A DNA stretch of 64,000 bases, from contig NZ_UESZ01000001.1 in NCBI RefSeq assembly GCF_900108585.1, positions 868,001-932,000 on the forward strand. The letters are read 5' to 3'. Shown here in pieces: positions 35,276 through 43,713 of this stretch; position 1 is the first letter of the stretch, and every line of letters starts with the position of its first letter. The notes under the pieces were generated by a model. That model saw only the letters and a program-made list of their open reading frames with translations, was not told the DNA's origin and made no database searches. A program made the translations under genes and the position numbers. The stretch is from Branchiibius hedensis. Lineage in GTDB: Bacteria; Actinomycetota; Actinomycetes; Actinomycetales; Dermatophilaceae.

Positions 35276-37069
35276 TCAGACCTCGAAGGCACCCTCCTCG
35301 AGGCGGGCCTTGATGGTGGTCAGGAAGCGGGCAGCGTCCGCTCCGTCCACGATCCGGTGGTCGTACGACAGGGCCAGGTAGACCATCGACCGGATGGCGA
35401 TGGTCTCGCCACCGTCGGCGTCGCTCTCCACGACCGGACGCTTGACCACGGCGCCGGTGCCCAGGATGGCGACCTGCGGCTGGTTGATGATCGGCGTGTC
35501 GAACAATGCGCCCCGGCTGCCGGTGTTGGTCAGCGTGAAGGTGCCACCACCCAATTCATCGGGGGTCACCTTGTTGTCCCGGGTGCGGCTGGCGAGGTCG
35601 GCGATCCGGCGAGCCAGGCCGGCGATGTTGAGGTCCCCGGCGTTCTGGATGACCGGCACGAACAAGCCCTTGGGGGTGTCGACCGCGATCCCCAGGTTCT
35701 CGCTGCCGTGGTAGACGATCGAGTCGTCCTCGACGCTGGCGTTCACGACCGGGTAGGCCTTCAGCGCCTCCACCGTCGCCAGCGCGAAGAACGGCAGGAA
35801 GCTGAGCTTGATCCCCTCGCGGCGCTCGAACTCGGCCTTGCTGCGTGCGCGAAGCCGGGCGATCTTGGTCACGTCGACCTCGACCACCGTGGTCAGCTGC
35901 GCCGATGTCTGCAGGGACTCCACCATGCGCGTCGCGATGAGCTTGCGCATCCGGCTCATCTTCTCGGTGGTGCCGCGCTTGGCCGACACCGCAGCAACCG
36001 TGCCCGACGCGGCCGGAGCAGCGGCGGGTGCCGCTGCGGGAGCCGGCTCGGGTTCTGCGGGCGCTGCAGCAGCCTGCTTCGCGGCTTCCGCCGCGGCGAG
36101 GACATCCTGCTTGCGGATCCGGCCACCGACACCTGAGCCGGTGATCGTCGACAGGTCGACATCGTTCTCGGCAGCCAGCTTGCGCACCAACGGCGTCACG
36201 TAGCTGGCCGCGTCGTCAGTCGCCGCCTTCTGCGGTTCGGCCCCGGCCGCCGTACCCACCGGTTCGGGTTCCTTCGCCGGCTCGGCCGGTGCGGCGGGCT
36301 CCGGCTTCTTCGGCTCCGGTGCCTTGACCGGCTCGGCCTCGGGCTCCTTGGCCGCTTCTGGTTCGGGTGCCTCTTGCGCTGGCGCCGCCTCGGCGGGAGC
36401 CGCTTGCGTCGGTGCCTTCTCGGCGGGCGCCGCAGCGCTGCCGCCGACGATGGCCAGGTCGGCACCCACCGGCACCGTCTCGTCCTCGCCGACCAAGATC
36501 TTGGTCAGCTTGCCCGCCACCGGAGAGGGGATCTCGGTGTCGACCTTGTCGGTGGACACCTCCAGCAGCGGCTCGTCCACCGCCACGTCATCACCCTCGG
36601 CCTTCAACCAGCGGGTGATGGTGCCTTCGGTCACGGACTCACCCAGTGCCGGCATGGTGACGGTCTCGCCACCTGAGACCTCGCCACCTTCTGATCCCTG
36701 CGCCGGTGCGGCCTGCTCCGTGGAGGGGGCCACCGGCTCGGCCTCGGCCTGCGGTTCCGCGGCTGGCTCCTGCGCGGACTCCGTTGACTGCGAGGCAGAT
36801 TCGGCAGGTGCATCATCTGCGGGGGCGGCGTCACCGTCGCCGACGACCGCGAGGTCGGCACCGACGGGTACCGTCTCGTCCTCCTCGACGAGGATCTGTT
36901 GCAAGGTCCCTTCAACCGGAGACGGGATCTCGGTGTCGACCTTGTCGGTGGAGACTTCCAGCAGCGGCTCGTCCACCGCCACGTGATCGCCCACCTGCTT
37001 CAACCAACGGGTCACCGTGCCCTCGGTGACCGACTCTCCCAATGCGGGCATTGTCACGCGTTCAGCCAT
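35276..37069 (-). CDS. sucB: 2-oxoglutarate dehydrogenase E2, dihydrolipoamide succinyltransferase (two lipoyl domains)
   Basis: The E2 core of 2-oxoacid dehydrogenase complexes; in actinobacteria it can serve both PDH and ODH. It is 597 aa. Two nearly identical lipoyl domains carry the modified lysines Lys43 and Lys175 ([15 protein letters not shown]), separated by Ala/Pro/Glu linkers. A peripheral-subunit-binding domain follows ([20 protein letters not shown]), then the acyltransferase with [16 protein letters not shown] (catalytic His and Asp). The lipA/lipB pair lies 6-8 kb away. The Shine-Dalgarno is weak; the ATG matches the family start. Confidence 0.95.
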   Translation of the reverse strand: MAERVTMPALGESVTEGTVTRWLKQVGDHVAVDEPLLEVSTDKVDTEIPSPVEGTLQQILVEEDETVPVGADLAVVGDGDAAPADDAPAESASQSTESAQEPAAEPQAEAEPVAPSTEQAAPAQGSEGGEVSGGETVTMPALGESVTEGTITRWLKAEGDDVAVDEPLLEVSTDKVDTEIPSPVAGKLTKILVGEDETVPVGADLAIVGGSAAAPAEKAPTQAAPAEAAPAQEAPEPEAAKEPEAEPVKAPEPKKPEPAAPAEPAKEPEPVGTAAGAEPQKAATDDAASYVTPLVRKLAAENDVDLSTITGSGVGGRIRKQDVLAAAEAAKQAAAAPAEPEPAPAAAPAAAPAASGTVAAVSAKRGTTEKMSRMRKLIATRMVESLQTSAQLTTVVEVDVTKIARLRARSKAEFERREGIKLSFLPFFALATVEALKAYPVVNASVEDDSIVYHGSENLGIAVDTPKGLFVPVIQNAGDLNIAGLARRIADLASRTRDNKVTPDELGGGTFTLTNTGSRGALFDTPIINQPQVAILGTGAVVKRPVVESDADGGETIAIRSMVYLALSYDHRIVDGADAARFLTTIKARLEEGAFEV

Positions 37070-37289
37070 GCTTCCCAGTCTCTCCGATCTCTCCCAGCCC
37101 GCGCACGCGGGGTCCGTGACGTGGTCAACTCACGACGAGGACGGTCACAACCGGCAGGGCCGCACGCCTCGTCGCGTCGCTGTCCGCTTACCGCGATTGT
37201 GTCACTGGCAGCGCGCAAATGGCTGGTCCGCCCAGCGGCGGGCATGCAAGAGTGGCCAGAAGGAATCCATCCACCGGGAGGTGATCGAG

Positions 37290-37523
37290 GTGGCCAAGAC
37301 CCCTCAGGCACGCGATGAAGATCAGGACCCGCAGGACGCGGAGCAGACGTCGAGCACGCCGGCCGACGAAGCCAAACGCAAGTTCCGTGAGGCGCTCGAC
37401 CGCAAGCACGCCCACGGTGGGCGTGACGTCAGCGCCGGAGGATCGGACAGCAAGGTGCACGGTTCGCATCGCGCCGAGACCAGCGGGGCGCAGCAGATGT
37501 TCCGCCGTAAGTCCGGCGGCTGA
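37290..37523 (+). CDS. DUF5302 domain-containing small protein
   Basis: A 77-aa, very hydrophilic, probably disordered protein (DEAKRKFREALDRKHA, ending AQQMFRRKSGG), matching the actinobacterial DUF5302 pattern. GTG 37290 is chosen because GGGAGG lies 8 nt upstream. The 220-nt spacer to the divergent sucB (37070-37289) shows no clear gene or strong promoter. Function unknown. Confidence 0.8.
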   Translation: MAKTPQARDEDQDPQDAEQTSSTPADEAKRKFREALDRKHAHGGRDVSAGGSDSKVHGSHRAETSGAQQMFRRKSGG

Positions 37524-37535
37524 CCGAGCGGTGTC

Positions 37536-37922
37536 GTGAGCGTCTACATCGACGACGCCTTCATCGACGCGACGGTGGGCGGCGCGGACCGACGCTTCCG
37601 CTCGCGATGGTGCCATCTGGTCGCGGACAGCACCGCTGAGCTGTTGCAGTTCGCTGCACGCCTGGGCCTGGACGAGCGGTGGCTGCAGCGCCGCGGCGAA
37701 CCCGGCGAACACTTCGACATTCCGGAGCCACGTCGCGAAAGCGTCGTGGGCGCCGGCGCCGTTGAGATCTCCTGGCGCGAGAGTGTCGCGTTGGTGCGAG
37801 CGCACCGAGCCGGCGAGACCTTCGATCTCGCCGGCCTGCGCGCCCTGGATCAGTCGGCCAGCGACTCGGCCAACGCGACCACCGTGCGCACGCCGTGGCC
37901 GGTGCCACCGGCGGGGGTGTAG
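37536..37922 (+). CDS. DUF4031 domain-containing protein
   Basis: A 128-aa protein. SVYIDDAF...WCHLVADSTAELLQFAARLGL and GEHFDIPEPRRESVVGAGA are the DUF4031 pattern. Function unknown. GTG 37536 lies 12 nt after the DUF5302 stop, so the pair is likely co-transcribed. The last 73 nt are also the 3' end of the convergent pepA gene: both strands code here. Confidence 0.82.
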   Translation: MSVYIDDAFIDATVGGADRRFRSRWCHLVADSTAELLQFAARLGLDERWLQRRGEPGEHFDIPEPRRESVVGAGAVEISWRESVALVRAHRAGETFDLAGLRALDQSASDSANATTVRTPWPVPPAGV

Positions 37923-39346
37923 CCGTAGGGTGCCTTGTCGTTGAACGACGGACCGGCGATGTCCAGGTGGGCCCACGGGATCTGCGTTCCGCCGACCTCG
38001 CCGACGAACTCCTGCAGGAACAACGCGGCCGTGATCGCACCACCCCACCGCTCACCGGTGTGCTTCACATCGGCGATCTGTGAGTCCAACGACGGACGAA
38101 GCTCCTGCAGCAGGGGCATCGGCCACATGTCCTCGCCGGTCGCCTTGGCGGCGCCGATCACCTGATCGACGATCTGGTCGGTGTTGCCGATCACCGCGGT
38201 GGTGCGACCACCGAGCGCCACCATCGCGGCGCCGGTCAGGGTGGCGACATCCAGCATCAGGTCGGGCTTGACGCTCGAGCCGATCGCCAAGCCATCGGCC
38301 ATCACCAGGCGGCCCTCGGCGTCGGTGTTGATGATCTCGACCGTCTTGCCGTTCGGCATGGTGACCACGTCGCTCGGGCGCTGGGCGTCGGCGCCGGTCA
38401 TGTTCTCCGCCAGGCACAGGTAGGTCGTCACGGCGATCGGCAGGCCGAGGGCAGCGATGGCACCCGTGGCAGCCGCCACTGCTGCGGCTCCCGCCATGTC
38501 GCTCTTCATCGTGAGCATCCCGTCGGCCGGCTTCAGGCAGAGCCCGCCGGAGTCGAAGGTGATGCCCTTGCCGATCAACGCGATGTGCGCCTTGGCGCGG
38601 GCCGGCTTGTAGGTCAGGGTCACCAGGCGCGGGGGACGGGCCGAGCCACGACCCACACCGATCAGACCGCCGCACTGCTGGCGCTCCAACGACTTCTCAT
38701 CGGCCACCCGTACGGCGACCTTGCTGCCGGTGAAGTGTTTGCGCGCCTCCGCAGCGAAGGAAGCCGGGTAGAGGTCCAGGGGCGGAGTGTTGACCAGGTC
38801 GCGCGCCCAGCTGACCTGATCGGCGACGGCAATCGCTCGTGCGAGCACCTTGCGCGCGGCCGCGCCCTTGGCGTCCGCGGTGACGACCGTGAGCCGCCCC
38901 ACGGGGGCTTTGGCGTCCTTGCTCTTGTACGTCGTGAAGGAGTACGCGCCGAAGAGCGCGCCTTCGGTGGTGGCAGCCAGCAACGCCGGCGTAGCGCTGG
39001 GGAAGAGCAGCGCCGCGTGCGAGGTACCGGCCAGTGCCCGCGCAGCCGAGCCCGCCGCGCGACGGACGGATTCCGCGTCGTCGTCTCCGGGGACGGCGCT
39101 CAGACCACTGCCGACCACCAGAACGAGCGCCTGCGTGCCGGGCACCCCGGTCACCTTGATGATCTCGTCGGCGGCACCCGATGCACCGACTGCGGTCAGG
39201 TGCGCGTCCAGATAGCTCAGCGCCTCCGGGGAGAGCCACTCGACGGGAACGACACCCGCTGCCTTGTCCTGCTGGTAGGACAAGGCCACCAGGGTCGCGA
39301 CGGCCGGTCGGGTGGGGATGCGGTCGGACAGACTGATCGAGGTCAT
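37850..39346 (-). CDS. pepA: Leucyl aminopeptidase (M17)
   Basis: A two-metal cytosolic aminopeptidase, 498 aa. The catalytic domain holds [19 protein letters not shown] (Lys and Asp ligands), [11 protein letters not shown] and the diagnostic [12 protein letters not shown]. The N-terminal regulatory domain is conserved in length. ATG 39346 has AAGGAA upstream; the longer open frame beyond it is antisense to gcvT. It is divergent from gcvT (97 nt) and corresponds to Rv2213 pepB in M. tuberculosis. Confidence 0.95.
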   Translation of the reverse strand: MTSISLSDRIPTRPAVATLVALSYQQDKAAGVVPVEWLSPEALSYLDAHLTAVGASGAADEIIKVTGVPGTQALVLVVGSGLSAVPGDDDAESVRRAAGSAARALAGTSHAALLFPSATPALLAATTEGALFGAYSFTTYKSKDAKAPVGRLTVVTADAKGAAARKVLARAIAVADQVSWARDLVNTPPLDLYPASFAAEARKHFTGSKVAVRVADEKSLERQQCGGLIGVGRGSARPPRLVTLTYKPARAKAHIALIGKGITFDSGGLCLKPADGMLTMKSDMAGAAAVAAATGAIAALGLPIAVTTYLCLAENMTGADAQRPSDVVTMPNGKTVEIINTDAEGRLVMADGLAIGSSVKPDLMLDVATLTGAAMVALGGRTTAVIGNTDQIVDQVIGAAKATGEDMWPMPLLQELRPSLDSQIADVKHTGERWGGAITAALFLQEFVGEVGGTQIPWAHLDIAGPSFNDKAPYGYTPAGGTGHGVRTVVALAESLAD

Positions 39347-39431
39347 GAAGCGGATTCCTTCGCGTGGTCGGGTGATCGGTTCACCGCGCAGGTCTGCGGC
39401 ACTCCCGGTAAAGATACGCCGCGGTCTTCGA

Positions 39432-39437
39432 TACCGT
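39432..39437 (+). promoter_or_regulatory. -10 box TACCGT, leaderless gcvT promoter
   Basis: TACCGT lies 6 nt before ATG 39444 with no Shine-Dalgarno. Confidence 0.45.
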
Positions 39438-39443
39438 TCGGGC

Positions 39444-40540
39444 ATGACTCTCGCGCATTCTCCGCTGCATGACCGCCACGTTGCCCTGGGCGCCAAGATG
39501 GCCGACTTCGGTGGCTGGGAGATGCCGATCGAATATCCCGGTGGGGAGTGTTGCGTGAGCACCAAGCGGTGCGGGAGCGGGTCGGCATCTTCGACGTGAG
39601 TCACCTGGGCAAGGCGCGCGTCGCCGGACCGGGGGCTGCCGAGTTCGTCAACGCAGCCTTCACCAACGATCTGCGTAAGGTCGCACCGCCGAAGGCGCAG
39701 TACACGATGTGCCTTGATGAGGCCACCGGCGGTGTGGTCGATGACCTGATCCAGTACTTCGAGGCCGAGGACGACGTCTTCCTCGTCCCGAACGCCGCGA
39801 ATACGAGCGAGGTCGTCCGACTGCTGGAAGCCGCTGCGCCGGAAGGTGTTTCGATCACCAACCTGCACACCGACTACGGCGTGATCGCCGTCCAGGGCCC
39901 GAGGAGCACCGAGGTGGTCGCGGCTCTGGGGCTGCCGACCGAGTTGGATTACATGTCCTTCGAACGGGCCGACTGGCAGGGCCGCGAAGTCATCGTGCTG
40001 CGCTCGGGCTACACGGGCGAGAAGGGCTACGAGCTGGTGCCCCGGTGGGACGACGCGCCGAAGCTGTGGGATGCCCTGATCGAGGCCATGGCGCCGTACG
40101 ACGGCCTGCCGGCTGGTCTGGGCGCGCGCGACACCCTGCGCACCGAGATGGGCTATCCGCTGCACGGCAACGACCTGTCGATGCAGATCACCCCCAACAT
40201 GGCGCGGGCCGGTTGGGCGGTCGGTTGGAAGAAGGACACCTTCTGGGGCAAGGAAGCGTTGGAGGCCCAGAAAGCGCGCAAGGACTACCGCCTGACGTGG
40301 GGACTGCTGGCCACCGGCCGCGGGATCCCGCGAGCGCACTGCGCCGTCCTTGGCGCGGACGGGCAGGTGATCGGCGAAGTCACCTCCGGCACCATGTCGC
40401 CGACTCTGAAGCAGGGCATTGCCCTGGCGCTGCTCGATCGCGGCGTCGCTGAGGGCGACGAGGTGACGATCGACGTCCGGGGCCGGGCGCTCCCGGCAAC
40501 CGTGGTCAAGCCGCCGTTCGTGACGCCGCACGTGAGCTGA
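39444..40540 (+). pseudogene. gcvT: Aminomethyltransferase GcvT (glycine cleavage T protein) with apparent one-base frameshift
   Basis: GcvT moves the methylene of glycine from lipoylated H protein to tetrahydrofolate. The N terminus ([28 protein letters not shown]) starts at ATG 39444 and runs into a stop at 39599. The rest ([20 protein letters not shown] onward, 330 aa, from 39548) is in another frame. Two bases separate the two frames after GGT GGG; one extra G in the G run 39543-39546 would restore the conserved YPGGGV junction. Everything downstream is intact, including [13 protein letters not shown]. It is either a sequencing or assembly error or a recent mutation. A product from GTG 39548 would lack ~35 conserved residues. 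Confidence 0.8.
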
Positions 40541-40566
40541 CGCGCTCGGCGTCCGTCAGTCGTCCG

Positions 40567-41121
40567 TCAGTACGGCAGCGCGGGAAAGGCCGACAGATCC
40601 ACGGCCCGGCCACCCAGGAGGAGGACGGCCCGGCTCAGGTGGTTGGACAGCACGGTGTTCGCCTGGCCCAGAGCGTCCTGCAGCGCGCGATCGATCGGTG
40701 TGTCGGCGGCCACCATCAGGCCGAGTTCGCGGCTGATCACCACCGCGTCGTAGGGCAGGGCCGACAGCAGGGCCGCGAGTTCGAGACTGGCGTCGGTGAC
40801 CACCGCCGCCGCCTTCTCGGGCGCTTCCCAAGCACCGGCTGCGGTGATCTTGCCGGTGACCCACGCTGGCAGGTTGTCGACCGCGACGGCGTTGCGGGAG
40901 TAGAGGATCGAGCGCACCAGGTCGGTGGAGTCCTCGGCCACCCAGCCCTGCGGAGTCGAGTCCAGGGCGGGTGCCGTGACGGTGCTGATCGTGGGGGAAA
41001 GGGCCGGGTCCGCACCGTCGGCGACCGGGCGGAGCACTCGGGTGCCGTCGCCTGGAAGCAGCGACTCGGCGTACCGGCTCACAGGGGTGTGCACCCCGGC
41101 GAGGACGAGAGTCGTGGTCAC
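40567..41121 (-). CDS. CobU-like adenosylcobinamide kinase/guanylyltransferase homologue with degenerate P-loop
   Basis: CobU phosphorylates adenosylcobinamide and transfers GMP to it during cobalamin assembly. This 184-aa protein keeps the fold landmarks: TTTLVLAGVHTPVSRYAESL at the start, AAVVTDASLELAALLSALP, and VISRELGLMVAADTPIDRAL followed by LGQANTVLS at the end. The expected GGARSGKS P-loop is replaced by AGVHTPVS, lacking the Gly-Lys. Loss of kinase activity or a regulatory/binding role is inferred. GTG 41121 follows TACGCT by 7 nt. It is divergent from the cobalamin riboswitch operon. Confidence 0.72.
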   Translation of the reverse strand: MTTTLVLAGVHTPVSRYAESLLPGDGTRVLRPVADGADPALSPTISTVTAPALDSTPQGWVAEDSTDLVRSILYSRNAVAVDNLPAWVTGKITAAGAWEAPEKAAAVVTDASLELAALLSALPYDAVVISRELGLMVAADTPIDRALQDALGQANTVLSNHLSRAVLLLGGRAVDLSAFPALPY

Positions 41122-41128
41122 GGGGACG

Positions 41129-41134
41129 AGCGTA
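41129..41134 (-). promoter_or_regulatory. -10 box TACGCT, leaderless CobU-like gene promoter
   Basis: TACGCT lies 7 nt before GTG 41121 on the minus strand, supporting this start over an upstream in-frame ATG at 41169. Confidence 0.4.
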
Positions 41135-41183
41135 GCGCGCGGATTGGACGCCGCCAGGATCGCCCGCACGGTTGCGATACCCT

Positions 41184-41310
41184 GGCCACCTGCTCAGGTC
41201 CGTGATCCGAGCAGGCACGGTGGATGGGGAAGCCGGTCAGAATCCGGCGCTGGTCCGCAACCGTAGGTGGTCTCACGACCACGAGCCGGGATACCAGCCA
41301 TCGCGCAGCA
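41184..41310 (+). ncRNA. Cobalamin riboswitch
   Basis: Class-I cobalamin aptamer elements appear in order: an opening stem CCTGCTC/GAGCAGG, the core GGGGAAGCCGGTCAGAATCC followed by GGCGCTGGTCCGCAACCGTA, a GTGGTC/GACCAC hairpin, and the B12 box GAGCCGGGATACCAGCC. A TACCCT -10 box (41178-41183) lies directly upstream. The aptamer precedes a five-gene B12-import operon. The 3' boundary is approximate. Confidence 0.93.
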
Positions 41311-41373
41311 ACTCACACCCGTCGAGATCTGCGGGCCGAGTTCCAGGCTTTCCGCCCAGAATCAGGTCAGGCA

Positions 41374-41394
41374 GAGGACCTTCAGGAAGGCCTC
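41374..41394 (+). promoter_or_regulatory. SD-sequestering hairpin, expression platform of the riboswitch
   Basis: GAGG-A-CCTT pairs with AAGG-CCTC around a CAGG loop (8 bp, one bulged A). The Shine-Dalgarno AGGAAGG of the first operon gene is buried in the 3' arm, directly against its ATG. Translational control by B12 is inferred. Confidence 0.55.
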
Positions 41395-42720
41395 ATGCAT
41401 CCCACCACCGCCGCGCGCCGCGCCGGCATGTTCGCGATCCCCGCCGGCGTTCTCGCCGTCACGCTGGCGTTCGGACCTCCCGCATCGGCCGCGGACAGTA
41501 CCGAACCGGGCCACCCGGCCTCTCGCTACCTGGCGCTGCGCATCGCCGACGGGGGCGGGCGACTGTTGTATGACCCCTACCAGGGCCAGCAGTACGACAA
41601 CCTCGGCGGAACCGCGGACGCGATGATGGGCATGATCGCCAACGGCACGAGCATGATCGCGGTCAAACAGGCCAGGGACTACCTGCAGAAGAACGTCGCC
41701 AACTACATCGGCAGCGGCACCGAGTTGTACGCCGGTGCGACGGCGAAACTCCTGCTGGCCGTCGACAGCTCCACCAGCCGGGTCGACCCCACTCCTTCCG
41801 TGCGCAACTTCGGTGGCGTCGATCTGGTCGCCCGGCTGCAGAGCCTGCAGACCGAGAGCGGCCGCTTCAGCGACCAGTCCAGTTATCCCGACGGCGACTA
41901 CTCCAACGGCATCACCCAGTCCCTGGGGATCCTGGCGCTGTCCAAGGTCGGTATCAAGGCACCGACGACGGTCGCCTACCTGCTCAAGCAGCAATGCAGC
42001 GATGGCGGTTTCGACCTCACCCTGGACGATCCGAAGGGCTGCACCAGCGACCCGGACACCACCGGATACGCGGTGCAGGCGTTGGTGGCGGCCGGCAGTG
42101 ATCGCGCCGCGGTCACTCGGGCCACCAACTACCTGGCCGCCGCGCAGAAGTCGAGCGGTGCGGTCGGAAACGGTCAGACCGGAGTGGCGAACTCGACGGC
42201 GCTCGCGGCAATGGCCTTCTCAGTCGCCGGGGACACCGCCCGGTGGAGCAAGGCCCGCAGCTACCTGTTCAGCCTGCAGTACCCCTGCAGTACCCCGCCG
42301 AAACTGCGTGGTGCCATCGCCGCCAACGCGCAGATCCGGGCCAGCAAGATCGCCGAAGGTGCCAAGGCCAAGCCGGACCAGTCCGATGACGTCGCCACCG
42401 GGCAAGCGCTGGTCGCGATGGCGGGTGCGAACTACATCACGTTGGACGCGAACCTGGCCGTGGGCGCGATTCCCGCGGACGAGTGCGCTGCGACGCCGCC
42501 TGCGACGTCGGTGACCCCGCCGCCGTCATCCTCGGCAGCGTCGTCGACGTCAGCGGTCAGTTCGTCCTCCGCAGTGACCGGACCGCCGGTCGTCACCGAC
42601 GGTCCTGAGACCGGTGCTCCGGGGGCAGAGGGTGTGGCCATCGTGCTGCTGGGCGCTGTCGCCGTCGGCGCCGGTGGCCTGTCGGTGGCGCGCCGCGGCC
42701 GTGGCCGTCACACCCGATGA
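41395..42720 (+). CDS. Surface-anchored alpha-toroid (prenyltransferase/squalene-cyclase repeat) protein, putative B12-binding alpha module
   Basis: A 441-aa exported protein. Signal peptide about residues 1-31 (AGMFAIPAGVLAVTLAFGPP, then ASAAD). The mature domain (about 35-365) has helical repeats with terpenoid-cyclase-like signatures: LLKQQCSDGGFDLTL, DPDTTGYAVQALVAAG, NYLAAAQKSSGAVG and SDDVATGQALVAMAG. A Ser/Thr/Pro stalk leads to one C-terminal membrane helix and a basic tail, so it is tethered outside. The animal B12 binders intrinsic factor and transcobalamin have the same alpha6-alpha6 fold. Its place behind a cobalamin riboswitch and before an ECF importer supports B12 binding; cyclase activity is unlikely. 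It overlaps the next gene by ATGA. Confidence 0.85.
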   Translation: MHPTTAARRAGMFAIPAGVLAVTLAFGPPASAADSTEPGHPASRYLALRIADGGGRLLYDPYQGQQYDNLGGTADAMMGMIANGTSMIAVKQARDYLQKNVANYIGSGTELYAGATAKLLLAVDSSTSRVDPTPSVRNFGGVDLVARLQSLQTESGRFSDQSSYPDGDYSNGITQSLGILALSKVGIKAPTTVAYLLKQQCSDGGFDLTLDDPKGCTSDPDTTGYAVQALVAAGSDRAAVTRATNYLAAAQKSSGAVGNGQTGVANSTALAAMAFSVAGDTARWSKARSYLFSLQYPCSTPPKLRGAIAANAQIRASKIAEGAKAKPDQSDDVATGQALVAMAGANYITLDANLAVGAIPADECAATPPATSVTPPPSSSAASSTSAVSSSSAVTGPPVVTDGPETGAPGAEGVAIVLLGAVAVGAGGLSVARRGRGRHTR

Positions 42721-43703
42721 GGGGCGCTCTGCGGACGTCCCTCGCGGTGTTTGCCGCCGTGGTGGTGGCACTGGCGATGCTTGTCTGGCAGGCTCCCGCG
42801 AGCCGGGCGGCGGCCTGCGCCACGACCACCAGCGGCGTGACGGTGGTCGTGTCCTGGAACGGTGTGGACGGCAAGAGCGGGGTCACGGTCCGATGCGCCC
42901 CAGGCAGCCCGTCGTCGGCCTGGTCTGCTCTGCAGTCGGCTGGATTCAGCGCGGCCGGGGTGCAGCAGCAGCCGGGTTTCCTCTGCCGGATCAACGGCTC
43001 GCCGGCCAAGGACCCGTGTGTGCGCACCCCGCCCGCATCGGCCTACTGGGCGTTGTGGGTCGGACCGGCGGGCGGCTCCTGGCGGTACAGCTCACTCGGG
43101 GTCGCCAGCTACGTTCCGGCGCCAGGGACCGCGGTCGGATTCAGCTTCGGCGCCGGGGCCCAGCCGGGCATCAAGCCGCCCGTGGTCAGCTCGGGCGGGA
43201 GTTCGCAGCCGACGACCACACCGACTCCCAAGCCGACGGCGACATCCAGCCCTGCGCCCAAACCCACCTCGAGTCCGCGGCCGTCGTCGACGCGGCCCTC
43301 AGCAGCCGTTCCCACCCGGACGCCGAGCTCCAGCAGCACCGCGGATCAACCGCACAGCGGCCCGAACAGCCAAGGAGCACAGGCCAGTTCGTCATCCGCA
43401 CGTACGTCGAGTGCAGGCTCGAGGAGTACCTCGAGTTCGGGCGGGGCCACCGATGAGTCCGCCACGGCGTCGACGACCTCGTCGAGCACGGTGTCGTCGA
43501 GCAGTTCCGCGGCGCACACCAGCGACGGCCCGTCGAGCACGCAATCCAGCAGCACTGCAGGTGGTGCAGCTGCTGCCGGCTCTCCGGCGAGCACATCATC
43601 CGCCTCGGGCAGCGGCACGCCGATCGCGGTCGGTGCCGGCGTCCTTGCGGTCGCCGGGCTTGGCGGGGCCGGCATCGTGGCTGCCCGTCGCCGTCGCGGC
43701 TGA
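42717..43703 (+). CDS. Surface-anchored DUF4430/SCO2322-like protein, putative B12-binding beta module
   Basis: A 328-aa exported protein: signal peptide (about 1-32), a compact domain (about 35-145), a long Ser/Thr/Pro stalk (about 155-295), then a C-terminal membrane helix with RRRRG. The domain has SGVTVVVSWNGVDGKSG, GFLCRINGSPAKDPC, YWALWVG and WRYSSLG...PGTAVGFSF, resembling DUF4430, the beta domain of transcobalamin, and the actinobacterial SCO2322 family. Two Cys pairs could form disulfides. Together with the preceding protein it would rebuild both halves of a transcobalamin clamp. The start codon overlaps the previous stop (ATGA). Confidence 0.8.
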   Translation: MRGALRTSLAVFAAVVVALAMLVWQAPASRAAACATTTSGVTVVVSWNGVDGKSGVTVRCAPGSPSSAWSALQSAGFSAAGVQQQPGFLCRINGSPAKDPCVRTPPASAYWALWVGPAGGSWRYSSLGVASYVPAPGTAVGFSFGAGAQPGIKPPVVSSGGSSQPTTTPTPKPTATSSPAPKPTSSPRPSSTRPSAAVPTRTPSSSSTADQPHSGPNSQGAQASSSSARTSSAGSRSTSSSGGATDESATASTTSSSTVSSSSSAAHTSDGPSSTQSSSTAGGAAAAGSPASTSSASGSGTPIAVGAGVLAVAGLGGAGIVAARRRRG

Positions 43704-43713
43704 GCGTTGATCG

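Noticed and set aside
37850-40531. Reading pepA as an 893-residue fusion
   Set aside because: The upstream ~395 codons are the antisense of gcvT; ATG 39346 has a ribosome site and gives a normal M17 length.
41395-42720. A secreted terpene or squalene cyclase
   Set aside because: The protein is exported, anchored, lacks a clear catalytic DxDD/DxDxx-type motif and sits in a B12-regulated ECF operon, so the shared alpha-toroid fold fits ligand binding better.
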